From contig NC_037641.1 of the NCBI RefSeq assembly GCF_003254395.2, forward strand, positions 7,612,001 through 7,676,000: a DNA stretch of 64,000 nt, read 5' to 3'. Within the stretch, counting starts at the first letter, position 1, and every line of letters begins with the position of its first letter. This DNA comes from Apis mellifera (taxonomy: Eukaryota; Arthropoda; Insecta; Hymenoptera; Apidae). The notes beneath the pieces were generated by a model. The model was not told the DNA's origin and made no database searches. It saw nothing but the letters and a program-made list of their open reading frames with translations. The translations under genes and the position numbers were made by a program. Below, one piece after another: positions 14,064 to 58,119 of the stretch.

Positions 14064-14239
14064 TGACCTTCAACTCCCTGCTGATGTTCGATCTCGTGTT
14101 CCTGTTTTTCCTGTTCCTGGTCGGGGTCTCCTGCCTCGTGTATTATCTGCCCGCAACTCGAGCACATGATTTCGCGCCGTACGAGATCATCACGGCGAGA
14201 ACACCGCCGCGTTACGACTCGCCGATCGACAATGTTTAA
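14054..14239 (+). CDS. small single-pass membrane protein, 61 aa, with YxxPhi and PPxY motifs (unrecognised)
   Basis: Sixty-one codons plus TAA, with nearly all third positions C or G inside a strongly AT-rich region, which is strong evidence of selection on coding. A hydrophobic span covers about residues 9-31 (LLMFDLVFLFFLFLVGVSC then LVYYL). The N-terminal side has no basic residue while the tail has several (ATRAH..., TARTPPRYDS), so the positive-inside rule puts the C-terminus in the cytosol. The tail contains YEII (YxxPhi, a sorting-signal type), PPRY (PPxY, a ligand for WW domains such as those of Nedd4-family ligases) and a terminal DNV that could suit a class III PDZ domain. The ATG has A at -3. 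A consensus donor GTGAGT starts at 14241, one base after the stop, so the 3' UTR would be in another exon. It was not recognised. Function in membrane trafficking or ubiquitination is inference only. Confidence 0.6.
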   Translation: MQLMTFNSLLMFDLVFLFFLFLVGVSCLVYYLPATRAHDFAPYEIITARTPPRYDSPIDNV

Positions 14240-14620
14240 GGTGAGTCCAGTGTTCGATAAAAAAAAAAAAAAATAAAGAAATAAATAAGGCTTTTCCTAT
14301 TAAAAAAACGTTAGAAAAAATTAGAAAATTTGTCATCAAAATCTAGCTCAGAAGATAGAGAGAATCGTACCATTGAAATCGCTTTTTGTTTTATCCCGAT
14401 ATCTCAATCGGTTGCCGAGATATAAGAATTCAAAGCGTCCATACGCGTTTAAAACGGAGCGCGGAGATTATGAATGGGTCCGTGACCTACATTTTTTCCA
14501 GGAATCGCGTACTACGCTTTTCCAGGAATCGCGTCTGTCGCTTGTCTGAAGTTTGAGATAGGTCAGTGAGACGAGGCGCGAGCGAGAGATCCGAGTAAGC
14601 GACAAGGACAAAGATAATAA

Positions 14621-15030
14621 ACGATTAAAAATTACCTTTCTCTTTACACGACGATATCTCGGGAACCGGAAGTCGTATCGAGATAAATGAGAAAGCGTTT
14701 TAAAGGGGAAGCTTTTGCGCTTCCAATGATCGTTGATTCGTTGACCGGAAGTCATTATCTTCGGAGTTATAGCGGTTCAAAGTTTTTCTGATTTTAATAG
14801 AATTTAATCGGGTTTAAGGTAAAACGATGAAAAATTATCTGTTTGTTTACATGATGATATTTCGGAAACCGGAAATCGTATCGAGATAAACTAAAAAGCG
14901 TTTTAAAGGGCAAGGTATCGTGCTTCCAATGATGTTTTATTCGTCGACCGGAAGTCATTATTTTCGAAGTTATAGCGGTTTAAAGTTTTATCAATTTTAA
15001 TAAGATTCAATGGAGTTTTTAAGTGTTTTT
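14621..15030. repeat. two tandem units of a dispersed repeat (about 203-bp period)
   Basis: Units 14621-14823 and 14824-about 15030 share an ordered set of blocks: ACGATxAAAAATTA, TTTACAyGAyGATAT.TC, AACCGGAA.TCGTATCGAGAT, AAGCGTTTTAAAGG, GCTTCCAATGAT, GACCGGAAGTCATTAT and GTTATAGCGGTT.AAAGTTT. A shorter weaker match precedes them at about 14390-14450. A diverged copy occurs at 42,078. Confidence 0.8.
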
Positions 15031-18000
15031 AAATATAAAAATCATGGTTTATTTTAGAATTCTTTTTCTAAAATAATCTCCAAGAAAAATACCATCGAAG
15101 TAAAAACAATATTTAAAGAAATTATTTATAAAATACTCTTTAATAAAAACAGAATCTCCCTGCATTTAAATTTAACTTTCTAACTAACTAAATATTAATA
15201 AAAATTCACGTAAACTTCACTTTACGTGTTTCTCGATATTTTTCAAATAAAATTCCAACTTTATAAAAGAAATTTCCTTTGGAAAGAAAACTTGAAGAGG
15301 CACAGTAACATATTTCTTTCCATGATAGCGTATCGTTTCAGTTTCTAACTGATGTTAAAAGCCATTTTTTTTTTTTTTGCACGACCCACAAGAAAAGTGT
15401 GAAGAAATATACCGTTTCCAGTGTACAACTAAAACGGTACATACCGTGCTCTTTAACCCTTTCCACGCCCTTCTCTCGGTAACTATGTACCTTTCATACC
15501 TTCCGTGCACTCCGCAACATCCTCCACCAGTCTCTTTCACCCTGACACTCCAAAGATCTTTCACCGTAGCATTTGCTTCTGTGTTCCCAACAAGTTATTG
15601 CGTATTCGTTTGTGTTTTTTCGTTTCACGCCTATCTTTTTTATTACATTCTGTTGTACGTGATTCATTCTTCAATCTAAATTTGCTAAATTAATCAAGGC
15701 CAATTGATTTTAACTTAAATCGATTTCAATTGATTGGAATTATATATATGTATATATAAAGGATCAAGTATTTTTTTTAAATAAATTAGAAAATTCTTCG
15801 ATAAATAAAAATACTCATAATTTCGAGTAACGAATTAAATTGTATTTGACACGAATTATAATTTATGATTTCGTATCAATTTAATGTTTTACAAATTTTT
15901 ACATGGTCGTATTTTCGAATATAATTTTTTTTTTTTATTTGTTATTTGTTTATATAACCGCATGATATAAAATGTACGTGTACACATCATTCATACGCCA
16001 AATATCCATTCATTTTTATGATATATTCGACATCTACACGCAACAACTAAGCAAACTTTACAACAGATATTTCATTTTATATCTTTTTTGAATTGTTTGT
16101 CGAATCAAAAGCTTTCAAATGCATCAATAACAATTGTTTCCTCTCTTGTTTGGTTTCCAACCATAAACCTCAAGAAGTCAAGATGTCACTTGCACAGCCT
16201 GTAGAATAATTTTAAAAATATTGAAATGAAAATGTCGAAGTGTTTTCTAAATTTTTTTTTGGGGGAGAAAGGAACTTTTTTCAAGATATATCGATAACAT
16301 TCTTTCCTCTTTTCAGTTTATAAAGAACTTATTATCCTTAGAAAATCCACGTTTCAGCTGTTGAATTCGTTTCCTTCTTAAAATATCCTTTAAGGATAAA
16401 AGGAAGGCTGCCGTCAAAAGAGAAACAAGCTCAATCTCTTGAATTTTATCTCATGAATATCGCGAAAATTTCTTAAGATCGCTTTACATTTTTCCTTTAA
16501 GGGAAAATCTCTTTTCCACGCTTATTCGTTCAAGATATGATGTGTATATACGTATAGAAACTTGTAGTGAAAGCTACTGTAATATTGGCTGATCGTGGAA
16601 AGAGAGAAGCTATTTATTCTATACGTTGTAAAAGTTATCATTTTTTCTCCAACTTTCAAATATTAACTCCTCGATACTATGAATTTCTCCTGAATTTTCT
16701 CGAACTCGATGCAAATATTCAAATCGAAGTAAAAAAAATAAATTCTTTAAATTTTTTTTTTTAAATTTTAAAATATATCAATTATATTAGGTGTTTCTTA
16801 AAAAACTTTAAAAAAATATGATTTTTAATTATGTATAAATGTTTTGAATTTAAATAATAAAATAATTACATTTTTTTAAATAAATACTTATTTCATTTTG
16901 TTCTATTCCTTTTATTTATTGCAAAATTCAAAGAACGAATTAGAGAATATCATGTTGCGTCCAACATATGGTGGCCTTCTAACCCAGGATTTGTAAGGCT
17001 GCCAGACCGCGATAATACAGGTCACCCCATAAATCAACCCTTTCAAACCTGCCAAACCATCAGTCTCTACAATAGATCTTCTTACCAACTATAATAGTTC
17101 ACCTGCTGTGAAAGGTTTCTAATCATAACACTGCTTCTTTTCAAATCATCCCTAGAAAAAAAATAAAAATAAAAATTGTCTCGTTTCTCATCATAAGTTC
17201 ATAAATGATAGCTTCACGAAATTAATACTCCAGTTTCACGATATCAATTTCAATAATTCACTTTTAAAAGAAAAAAAACTCACAATCATAAAATTTTGCA
17301 TATATTTTGATCATATTTTAATAGCCAATTTTACTTTTCCATCAAAGATTCATCAACGATCGAATCAAAGTTGATTAATATCTGTCACTGTTCCGTCGTA
17401 CAAATTCTATAGATTTCAATAGATTATGCACGATTACAATGTTAATCCTCGATGCCATCATTATTCAAATTGCCACCGTCCCAAATTAATATTCAGAGAT
17501 TAGAAGGATAACAGCCGCAAATTTGCAAATAATCCATCGTCATCCATCCGATCTCGTGTGATTTCGCGTGGAATGATTCCCGTTCGAGTGGATCGCACTC
17601 GTTTGATCGTTGCGTTACAATTGATTCGTCGGCTATACATTTCCTCTTCTACTTTTGTCTCTCTTCTATTTTTTTTTTCTCTCTCTCGAAACGATCACTC
17701 GAAATGACGAACAAGTCCGTGACAAGTCGGCATGGATACGGATCCATCCAGTGATTTTTTTTTTTTTTTTTTTTTTTTCCATATTTGATCGAAGCAACGA
17801 TCGCTTCAAGCTTCAAATTTAAATTCCTGTTGACTGACCGATATACATCTTGCCATCCGATTTAATGTTTGACCGAGCTTTCATCATTGGTTTCAGGGAT
17901 ACTGGTGACGCTAATATCGTTATCTTTTGCATCTCGATGAATATTTGAACGAATATGCGATACGATTAAACCGCAGAACTCTATAGTTCTGATATAATGG

Positions 18001-19162
18001 GTTAAATGTATTTTCTCGTTAATGAAAAATCATATAATAATTTTTATTTATTTTTTAATTATTATATTATTATAATATTTATGATGTTGTAGCTTTATTG
18101 TATTTTCTTTTTTTTTTTAACTTTATTTTAGAAAAATTAAAAACAATGAAGGTTGAAATATCAAGTCCTCTATATTATATTGTGAAAAACAATTTCTCTT
18201 AAATTTAAACTTAATTTCGCCTCGAAACTGGTTTCATTAAATTCAATAGGAATTTAATTCAATTTTCACTTTCTGCGACGTTAGATGTTTTTATTGGGAT
18301 TTTGTTTTTCAATCAGATTCTAAAAAACTGAGAAACGTATAAAACAATTTCATTCGAGGTTTGCATTTCATCCGCGTGGATTAATTTGTATATCGATTGT
18401 ACACGTAAATTTATCTCATTCTCGCTGATTGGCGAAAAAAAGGGATTTCATCTATTTAACCACCTCGCCGATTCTGCACGAGTTAATTCGTAATTAAATG
18501 AATCGGGTGTTGATTGAAACGAGTTTTCACGAGATCGGATTTCACCGACAACCGGATAACAGAATCATTATCATCTTTTTTTTTTCGATCCCGTGGTTCG
18601 ATACTCCTCTCCTCTTTAAAAAAAAAATTCGAAGAAAAATATTTTATCCAAAATTATCGAAATACGTATTCCTAATAAAATTACACGTTCAATGGAAATG
18701 TTAAAGAAAAACGATTAACGGAGAAAAATATTAAATTCGAGAAACACATATCTGATCCAACTTATAACGTATCATAAATATTATCGAATACAAACACTTT
18801 CGTCCTTCTTACCTCTGCGTGTAATATCCAAATATTTCAAAAAGGAAAAAAATATTTCAATAATCAATATATTTCCAAATATTCCACAAACGAATGTAAA
18901 CACAAGTTTGAAACATTTCCGTTTAACCTCGTTCGAACGATAATAACTCGGTTCTTTCGCAATCGGTAGAAGATCGGATTGATCGTTTCACGATTATTCA
19001 TTTTCAAAGCGATCGCGGCGTCAAATCGACGATAATCGATCCAACGACGAGCATACGTCCGGGTTCCACGTGGAATCGTGTGGAGGAACGAAAAATTTCC
19101 GGTTCGTTCGGCAGTTTGGAATGCGAACTCTGGGCTAAAATCATGGCAACACAGTCGTTAGC

Positions 19163-19165
19163 AGA

Positions 19166-19199
<34 letters not shown>
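19163..19199. repeat. (GA)n microsatellite
   Basis: GA run with one T interruption, followed by a G-rich segment, in a local GC-richer island. Confidence 0.9.
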
Positions 19200-19202
<3 letters not shown>

Positions 19203-19445
19203 GGGGAGGATGGGGTGTTTAATTAGAGGACAATCCGTTAATGGCGCGGCATCAGAGTGTCTCGCCTAATTCCGCGAAATTTCATCGAGGGACGAGTCGA
19301 TCAACGGGAGTTCCAACCCGTTCCATCTTCGGATCGGCGGTAATCGAATAACCAGCGGGCCGTCTACTGTAATTTTTCCGATACGTTCTTGATATTGCGT
19401 TACTGGAGGGTCTGGAGGGTTTATCTTTTTAAAAAGAAAAAAAAG

Positions 19446-20092
19446 TTACAAGAAATCGTTTAACGAAATTTGATTGGAATTATTCTTCTGGATTGATGAT
19501 GTTGATGATGATGCCTTGTATTAATTTTGACAAGTATTTTGATAAGAAAGAGGATTATCGTTCTAAAGCATTACTTCAATTTTCAAAAATATTTAGAATA
19601 GAATAGAATATAGAATTGTGATTGGATATATTTTGAGTGTAAGAATTGGCCACTTCGAAATAATAAAAATTGCTATGTATTATTTTGATTATATTTTTGA
19701 TCCTATTTATTTTTTTTTTCCATTAGAATTTCCAATTGTTATTAATTTTGTATAATTATTTGTACGATGTTAAATTTATTTATTGAAAATTTGTATACGG
19801 ATTAAATTAATTTTTTTACAAGAAATCGTTTAACGAAATTTGATTGGAATTATTCTTCTGGATTGATGATGTTGATGATGATGCCTTGTATTAATTTTGA
19901 TAAGTATTTTGATCGAGAAATTATTTAGAAAGAAAAAATTATTATCGAGAAAGTATTATTTTGATTATATTTTTGATCCCATTTGTTTTTTTTTTTTTTT
20001 TTCTATTAGAATTTCCATTATTATTAATTTTGTATAATTGTTTATACGATGTTAAATTTATTTATTGAAAATTTGTGTACGGATTAAATTAA
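19446..20092. repeat. tandem duplication, period about 370 bp
   Basis: TTACAAGAAATCGTTTAACG and the following 90 or so bases at 19446 recur almost exactly at 19816. The segments ending in ACGGATTAAATTAA at 19810 and 20092 also match. The second unit is about 90 bp shorter through an internal deletion. Confidence 0.9.
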
Positions 20093-21962
20093 TCTTTTTC
20101 ATTTATCAACGTTTCAAAATTTTTACAATATTTCATTCAATTTATTTAATACGCGTGGAATAAATCTAGGTAATTAAATTTATTTTTTTAAAAGTATAAT
20201 AATGTCCTTTGTTTCACTTCGTTCATATTTACCAATAACGATACTGTTCTGAAAATATTAAATATTATTATATGGTTATTAAAAATTATCTTAAATTGAG
20301 AGAAAAATAAACCATTTTTTATTCTGAATTTTCTCGTTGATAATTCTATATATATATATTTTCCTTGGAATTTTTATCGAAACCAAAATTTAACAGTCTT
20401 TTCATCCATTGGAATCGTATTTTTAGATTGGACAAGCCTAGGATTTGCATAATTCGAATTGAATAATCTTCCAATCTCCTTTAAACATCGGCTGATCGAT
20501 GACCCAGTTATGTCAGTATTGTGTATTTGCTTGATCGCGAAAGGATTTGTAATTTGTCGGATGTAATAAAGTTCGGTTTATCGGTGTAACTATATAAATA
20601 ACGTACATATTGTATTATATTTAATCAATATGTAAATGCAGACAAGAAGCATAATTTGGTTATCGATTTTTTTCCCCCCCATTAAAATAATGAGAATAAG
20701 TTAATAGAAATATTTCAGAGTATAAAATAATTAATTGTCAGAGTTTCATACGATAAATACGTGTAATACGCGTATTTAAAATGATATTTAATTCTTTTAA
20801 AATACAATTCTGTTATTGAATATATTTGTAAGACAAATTGTATTTTGGCATTATTTAATTATACTTTTTCAAATATAAAATATGTGTAACAATGAGTTTT
20901 AATTATATTTAGATGGAAATATATATTTTTCAATTGTATTTTGGGAAGAGAGAGATATTTTATACGCGTTGACAAAAATACCGTTGATTATACTGTTTAA
21001 TTTAACTGTGAAAATGAAAGTTCAGAGGTAATTTAATGCTTATTTAAAATTTCATTGTGTTCCGTATCGCTAGCAGCCGTCGCTTAAAAAAATTCAGCCA
21101 GTTAAAAATTAATAAACACCCGGTGCGAGATATTGAATTTTATATTAATTAACGACCCTCGATTTCTCTCATGATGAATTTCCATTGAAAATTACACAAT
21201 ATTCCGAGAGAAACATATCGTCATCATTTTAATATCTATTTTTATAATCTCAATTCAATTTTGAACAAAGGATCAATGAGATTTATCTGAAAATTTATTA
21301 TTTTGAAATTGTTCTAAACCAGAAAAATTGAAACGTTTATTTTAATTTTAATATTTCTATCTTTCAAATTAATTACTAAATTATTCATACAATAATTCCA
21401 ATTAATTACACATAACATTTTTACAAACAATTTATACAACAATATTTATAATTTATTAATATTTATAATTTCATTTCATATATAAAAAATATTATAAGAA
21501 AATTATTCATCATTTCCTCTTCTGCATTTTAGAATCCATATTCACAATCTAAATAAAATTCACAAAGGAAAAATTTGTTACACCACTTCTTAGAAATATT
21601 CACATTAATAAACCTCAACGTATTATTTAATACGCGTACATTTCGCTAATATTATTAAGAAAACATTTTCGCTTCTCAATATCCACAGATGTTCACAATT
21701 TTATCTTACAAATCATTCGTTTCAACAATTGCACCCAATATTTACTTTCTATGCCAAATATTCTCTACACAATCTATACTCCAACTTGTTCATAACATCT
21801 CGAGAACGATGGCGTAACTTCATCTTCACCCCCCGTTCGAGAACGAATCGATGCGTTATAACCGACGTTCATCCCTTATCGAGGATACGAAGGATATTTT
21901 CTTTGGCGAGAGAAAGCGAGAGGATGGAACGAGGAGAGGGGAAGGAGGGAAAGGAATTAGTT

Positions 21963-21986
21963 CCTCGCGACATATTTGTCGCGAGG
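21963..21986. other. perfect 10-bp hairpin
   Basis: CCTCGCGACA and TGTCGCGAGG flank a 4-base TATT loop, in a GC- and purine-rich block (21,880-22,340). Confidence 0.7.
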
Positions 21987-24900
21987 GAGGCAATACTTGG
22001 GGAAAGTTTGCCCGGATCCTTCGAGCAGAAGGAATTATCCCCGATGGGGCGAGGAGAGGGAGAGACGCTCACTCTCTTTCTCTCTCTGTCTCTCTTTGAC
22101 GAGCAAATACCGGGGGCCCGACCTAGGAATTTCAAAGTGTGAGGGGAGGGGGAGGGGGAGAGGATTGCACGATAAGTTTCCAGCATTTGCATTTAAAGCA
22201 AATACACGGAAAGAAGAATGGATGATCGGTATCGGTGGAAAAGTTTTTCCTTGATCGAAAGTTTATCCGGCCTGCAGGATTCACGATTGCGATTGTCGCG
22301 AAAGTTTGGAGAGAGGGGGGGAGGAGAGGTGGCTCTATGAATTAGTTCGTCGTTATTTATAGGCTGGTCGCTGTTGGCTGGTCGAATACGTTTTGGTCAA
22401 GGTTGGAGCTGTATTAAATCGTTTGGCGAACTAATTTTCTCGATCGATCGAGATTAAAGTTGTCGTGATAGTAATTAATTAAGTCGAGTTGAATTTTTGA
22501 TATTAAGAGATGAATTATAGGCATTGATTTTTTTTTTTATCTATGTTTAAGATATAAGATTGGATATTTTTGGAAGATTTATCGATTTCCCATCGAACGA
22601 AGGGAAGAAAAAATTTCTATTTGATCGAAAATCTTCTATTTCTTTAATTGTATGAAATTATTAATATTGGAATTGAAAAGGATGGAAAAATTATTAGTCA
22701 AGGAATTTTGCAGTGAATAAAACGGTGAACCGCGAGGTCTATCGATAAAAGGGTATCAGTTTTGTAGCAAAAGATAGGAAGATAGGAAGCGTGGTCGACA
22801 TCCATTATTTCACACCGATCGGGTTACCTGTCGATTGTCTCTCAACCGAAGATTTACAATCGGCACGCACCGGTGCAAACAGCGTGTTACTGGCGGATGC
22901 AAGATGCTCTCTGCGTTTGATTAAAAATCGATCGGTCCAACCGGGGCCAACGAGTTTTCATTTTCGATTTTTACTCGATATTTCGGACGTCTCGAATCGC
23001 ATCGTCGAGAGAAGACGAGATGCATCGAAATTCTACGTATGAACGCGATCTTTAATTAATCTCTAAATTAATTTTTATTTTTTAATGTTAATTTCGTCTT
23101 TGTAGGGATGGATAATTATTCTATGTACAACATAATTATTAAGTGGCTTCTTTTTTGTATTACTTTCTTTACGAAAACTGATCTGGACCTTTTGAAAACA
23201 ATTAGGATCCTTCCAAACTTTCTCTCAAAAGAATCCACTCTTAAAGTGAAGTGTTTCTTAGAATTCGTCGAGTGGTCTTGGAATCTTTCCTTCAAATCTT
23301 CACAAAATTCATTCTCAAGACTTTAGTCAATTTATACTTTGTATAAATATCTGTCGAGACTCAAATTTATGCCTTTCTAATTTCTATACATTCATGTTTT
23401 TATGTTATTTATAAATTTTTTCCACTTTCTTTAAAAGTAACAGAGATAATACGATTTTTAATTTTTAATAAATTTATCAAATTATTCTATGTACGCAAAA
23501 AGATGAATAAAATCATTAATCGAAACGAGATATATAAATAATTTGAATATTAAACAAAACATGGCGACGAGAAATTAAATACAATTATAAATTTACATTA
23601 TCATTCTCATCGTAACGATTTCACGCGTTTCCTCTTTCACAGTTGGCATTCCAGTGGCTTTTCCCAAATGCATACGTACTCTCAATTATTCCATGAATAC
23701 GTATACACACAGATGCGCATACACACAGAGACACACACATTTTCTAGAGTAGCTAAACGGATCCTTCAAAGCAATTTCGAGTTAAGACCACACATTGGAG
23801 GAAGCTTTAAGCCATATACGAGTCCCCTTACTCGTATACTCGTCACGTTTATTCGTAATAATGTCACGAATGTGTTCAGAAGATTTGAGTTCAAAGAGTT
23901 AGAGATGAAATGTTAAGCGGTTGTTAATTATAAAATGATTATATATTTCGTTTCGAGAAATAGAAATGGAACGAGTACGAGCGTGTATATTTAATTTAAA
24001 TTAATTCAAATTGTGCATTGTACTTTTATTGACTGTAATATAAAATGAGAACATATTTGTAACTTGATGGAGTGATATGAAAAGTACGTTTACACGTGCT
24101 CGTATTTTATTAATAATATTAATTTCGTATACTTGAATTAATGAAATTTTGGAAATATTGTTGAAATTTAAATCGAATTTGGAACGCGATGAAAGTTGAT
24201 CAAAATAATTAAGAAGCTCGAAAACATAAAAATTTCGTAAAGTACTTGGTAAAATATTGAAATGAAACGATTCATAATTAAAAATCGAATATTATATTTC
24301 AAGTTTTCTTTCTTCCTTTTATGAAATATAAAATTGATGGCCTCTCGTCCAATAATTAAAATTTTTAAGTTGGAAAAAGTATGGGCAAACAAACACAGAC
24401 AAGGATATAAAAGTCTTTTACAACGTAATAGAACGTTCGTTTCGTTCGTTCGTTTTTAAAATTTTTCTTTCTAGATCCTTCATCGATTTTTCAAACGTGA
24501 ACACAATGAGCCCTCGTCTAGCACGAAACAAGTTGGGCAACAATACGGCTGAACTGGATTGAAGCAACGTGTCGTAGCAGCCAGCCGAGAACAAACAAAT
24601 GTAAACAGATCGGGGCGTGCATATTGGATGTATCGGGTTTGTTGGCCACGAGCTTCGATTATTTCAATCCCTTTTGTTCGCCTCCTCGCTTCCGCTCCAT
24701 TTCAGCTTTTACGAGATCGAAACGCGGTCTTTTCTTAATTAATTTGATCCCGATCGGTGTGTTCTTCGTGATTCTTTAATTCCATCTTTTTCCAAAAATC
24801 GGTTGAACGAATGGATCTTCATGGATGCAATAAAAGATAAATTAAAGATCCACTTGTTTTCTTTCTATCGCGTGTTGCGACAGAGATAATCGACGGATAA

Positions 24901-26083
24901 AGAGTATAATTGGTTTCAAATTTTATTTAAATTAAATTTATGGTTTAAAAAATTAATTAGTTCTGGTTTTAAACTCTGTATCTTTGGAATTTACAAAAAT
25001 TCACTTCTCCATTAAATCGTCGTGTGTGTTAGGGGCTGCATAGAGTATGCAGTTTCGAAACTCCAAGAATGTGTGGTTTAATCGACACGCTTTAACATTG
25101 TTAAACAATAGATACATGTGAAAACTGGAAAATTATAAAGCCACTATTACATGGAAGCCAAAGTTATTAGTAATTATTCTTAACTTTTTTTTGTTGTATA
25201 TAAAATTATAGTAGAATGTTGAGTGTTTAAATAAATTTCAAATTAAATTATTACTTTTTAATAAAATATTTGAATGAGAAAATTATGTTACTGCGAAAAT
25301 GATTGTAATGAGATTAATAATACGAATTAAACTGAATAAAATGAGGAGTTATTTTATTGCGATTAAATTAAATTATTTAAAAGATTTATAGAATTCATGA
25401 AGGTATATTTTATTATAAAGGAAGGGATAAAGTAATTAGCTTACTTTCATAGAAAATGAAAAGAATTATATATATACGATAAAAACGTTAAATCTTGAGC
25501 TTTTTGTAATTAAATTTGTTAAATTTCTTTTCATTTATTTTGCGGCTTAAAAAGTCAATGGTTTTTACAATTAGATCAATTCCTGTGAATGGAATTCAAT
25601 GTTACATTGATAAAAAAATCAATATAACATACACAATATAAGTGTAGAAAAATTTAACTTCAAAATAATTTTTTTTTTAATGTACAGATTTCATTGTAAA
25701 AGATTTATAAATTATAAAACTTTTCAACGATGAATTTCAAGGTCCGGCGGAAGCAATTAACACGAAAGCCATAAAAGAACGATTTATGGCAAAGACTCAC
25801 AATTAGACTACATGTGGCCATTGAAAGAGCCACTGAAAGAGATTGTGCAGAACACTCGAATGACAGTTAGGGATTCAAAGTCACATAATAACTATCAAGT
25901 GTCGAAGGGTTCATTGTTTGGAAAATTTTTAAGAAAATGTAAGGGTGCATTGCCTTGGAGAAGAGGGATATTGTTCCAAGTCTAGTTATGCGCGGGAGTG
26001 AGAAAGATGAGGATGAAATAAGTGTTCTGGTGGAAAGAGAATATTGTATTCATCCTAAAATTTTATTTTTTTTGTTATGTAGG

Positions 26084-57202
<31,119 letters not shown>

Positions 57203-57520
57203 GTAATGAAAAAAAAATATTTCTTTCTTTCTATATCAACACCTATTAATATTCAAATATAAAATTTTACAGTGACATCGAGAAATAAAATAATAATCAC
57301 AGAAGCTAATTTATTTAATAAAAAAAGAAAAAATACAAAAATAAGAATACAAAAATAAGAATAAATCTAAACTAAAAAAAACCATGAAGCAAAAAATTTT
57401 CTATTACAAAACAATACAATTACTAAGATTCTTGAATATTTTATTTATTTTAGAAATGCATTAATTACAACTATATAAATTTATTATAAAAAAAATGCAA
57501 ATATATAAATTAAAAAAAAT

Positions 57521-57592
57521 TTCCGGTACCGGGAATCGAACCCGAGCCTCCTGGGTGAGAGCCAGGTATCCTAGCCACTAGACCATACCGGA
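57521..57592 (-). tRNA. tRNA-Glu-CTC: tRNA-Glu (anticodon CTC), copy 4
   Basis: Intact 72-nt cloverleaf with anticodon loop CTCTCAC, identical to the CTC copy in intron 1. It begins about 320 bp after the last visible KIND exon and is antisense to it. A run of eight T follows almost directly. Confidence 0.97.
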
Positions 57593-58047
57593 GTTCATGT
57601 TTATCTTTTTTATAAATAACTTAATAAGGAATAAAATATATTAAAAATATAAATTTATAACTTTTATATTTGTATTTCATATATTATTCACATATATATA
57701 ATATCAAAATATAGTAGAAATATTATAAAAAATAATTTTATCTTCACAATTTTATTTTTATAATTTGTTTTTTCCATTTCTCTCTCTCTTTTTTTTTAAT
57801 ACCTTCAACAATTGCATTATATTCATTTAAAATTTACGTTTTATATAAAGGAATATACCTTATCACAGGAAAAAATAATTGTTTACTATTAAAAAATGAT
57901 ATATAAAGTTATTATTGTATAAATATTGTATTTATGGTGTTTATTTTATAATATTTAAATATTGTTTATTAAAAATAATGATATTATATTACACTTACAT
58001 TATTAATATATAAATTAAAAGAAAAAAAAAAAAACGGAACAAAAAAT

Positions 58048-58119
58048 TTCCGGTACCGGGAATCGAACCCGAGCCTCCTGGGTGAAAGCCAGGTATCCTA
58101 GCCACTAGACCATACCGGA
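58048..58119 (-). tRNA. tRNA-Glu-TTC: tRNA-Glu (anticodon TTC), copy 5
   Basis: Intact cloverleaf with anticodon loop CTTTCAC, A box TGGTCTAGTGG and B box GGTTCGATTCC. Terminator run of six T on the minus strand. Confidence 0.97.

Larger units (their letters stand above)
15031..26082. other. mostly non-coding, contains duplications and GC-richer islands
   Basis: It includes the 19.4-20.1 kb duplication and GC-richer islands at 17,450-17,900, 18,940-19,380, 21,780-22,440, 22,720-23,040 and 24,480-24,780. A 5' exon of the KIND gene may lie here, for instance in the less AT-rich stretch 25,740-26,030, but no splice donor could be chosen with confidence. Confidence 0.45.

Noticed and set aside
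13814..14167. 117-codon minus-strand ORF over the small membrane-protein gene
   Set aside because: The plus strand carries the GC-ending third-position bias and a membrane span; the minus frame is its shadow.
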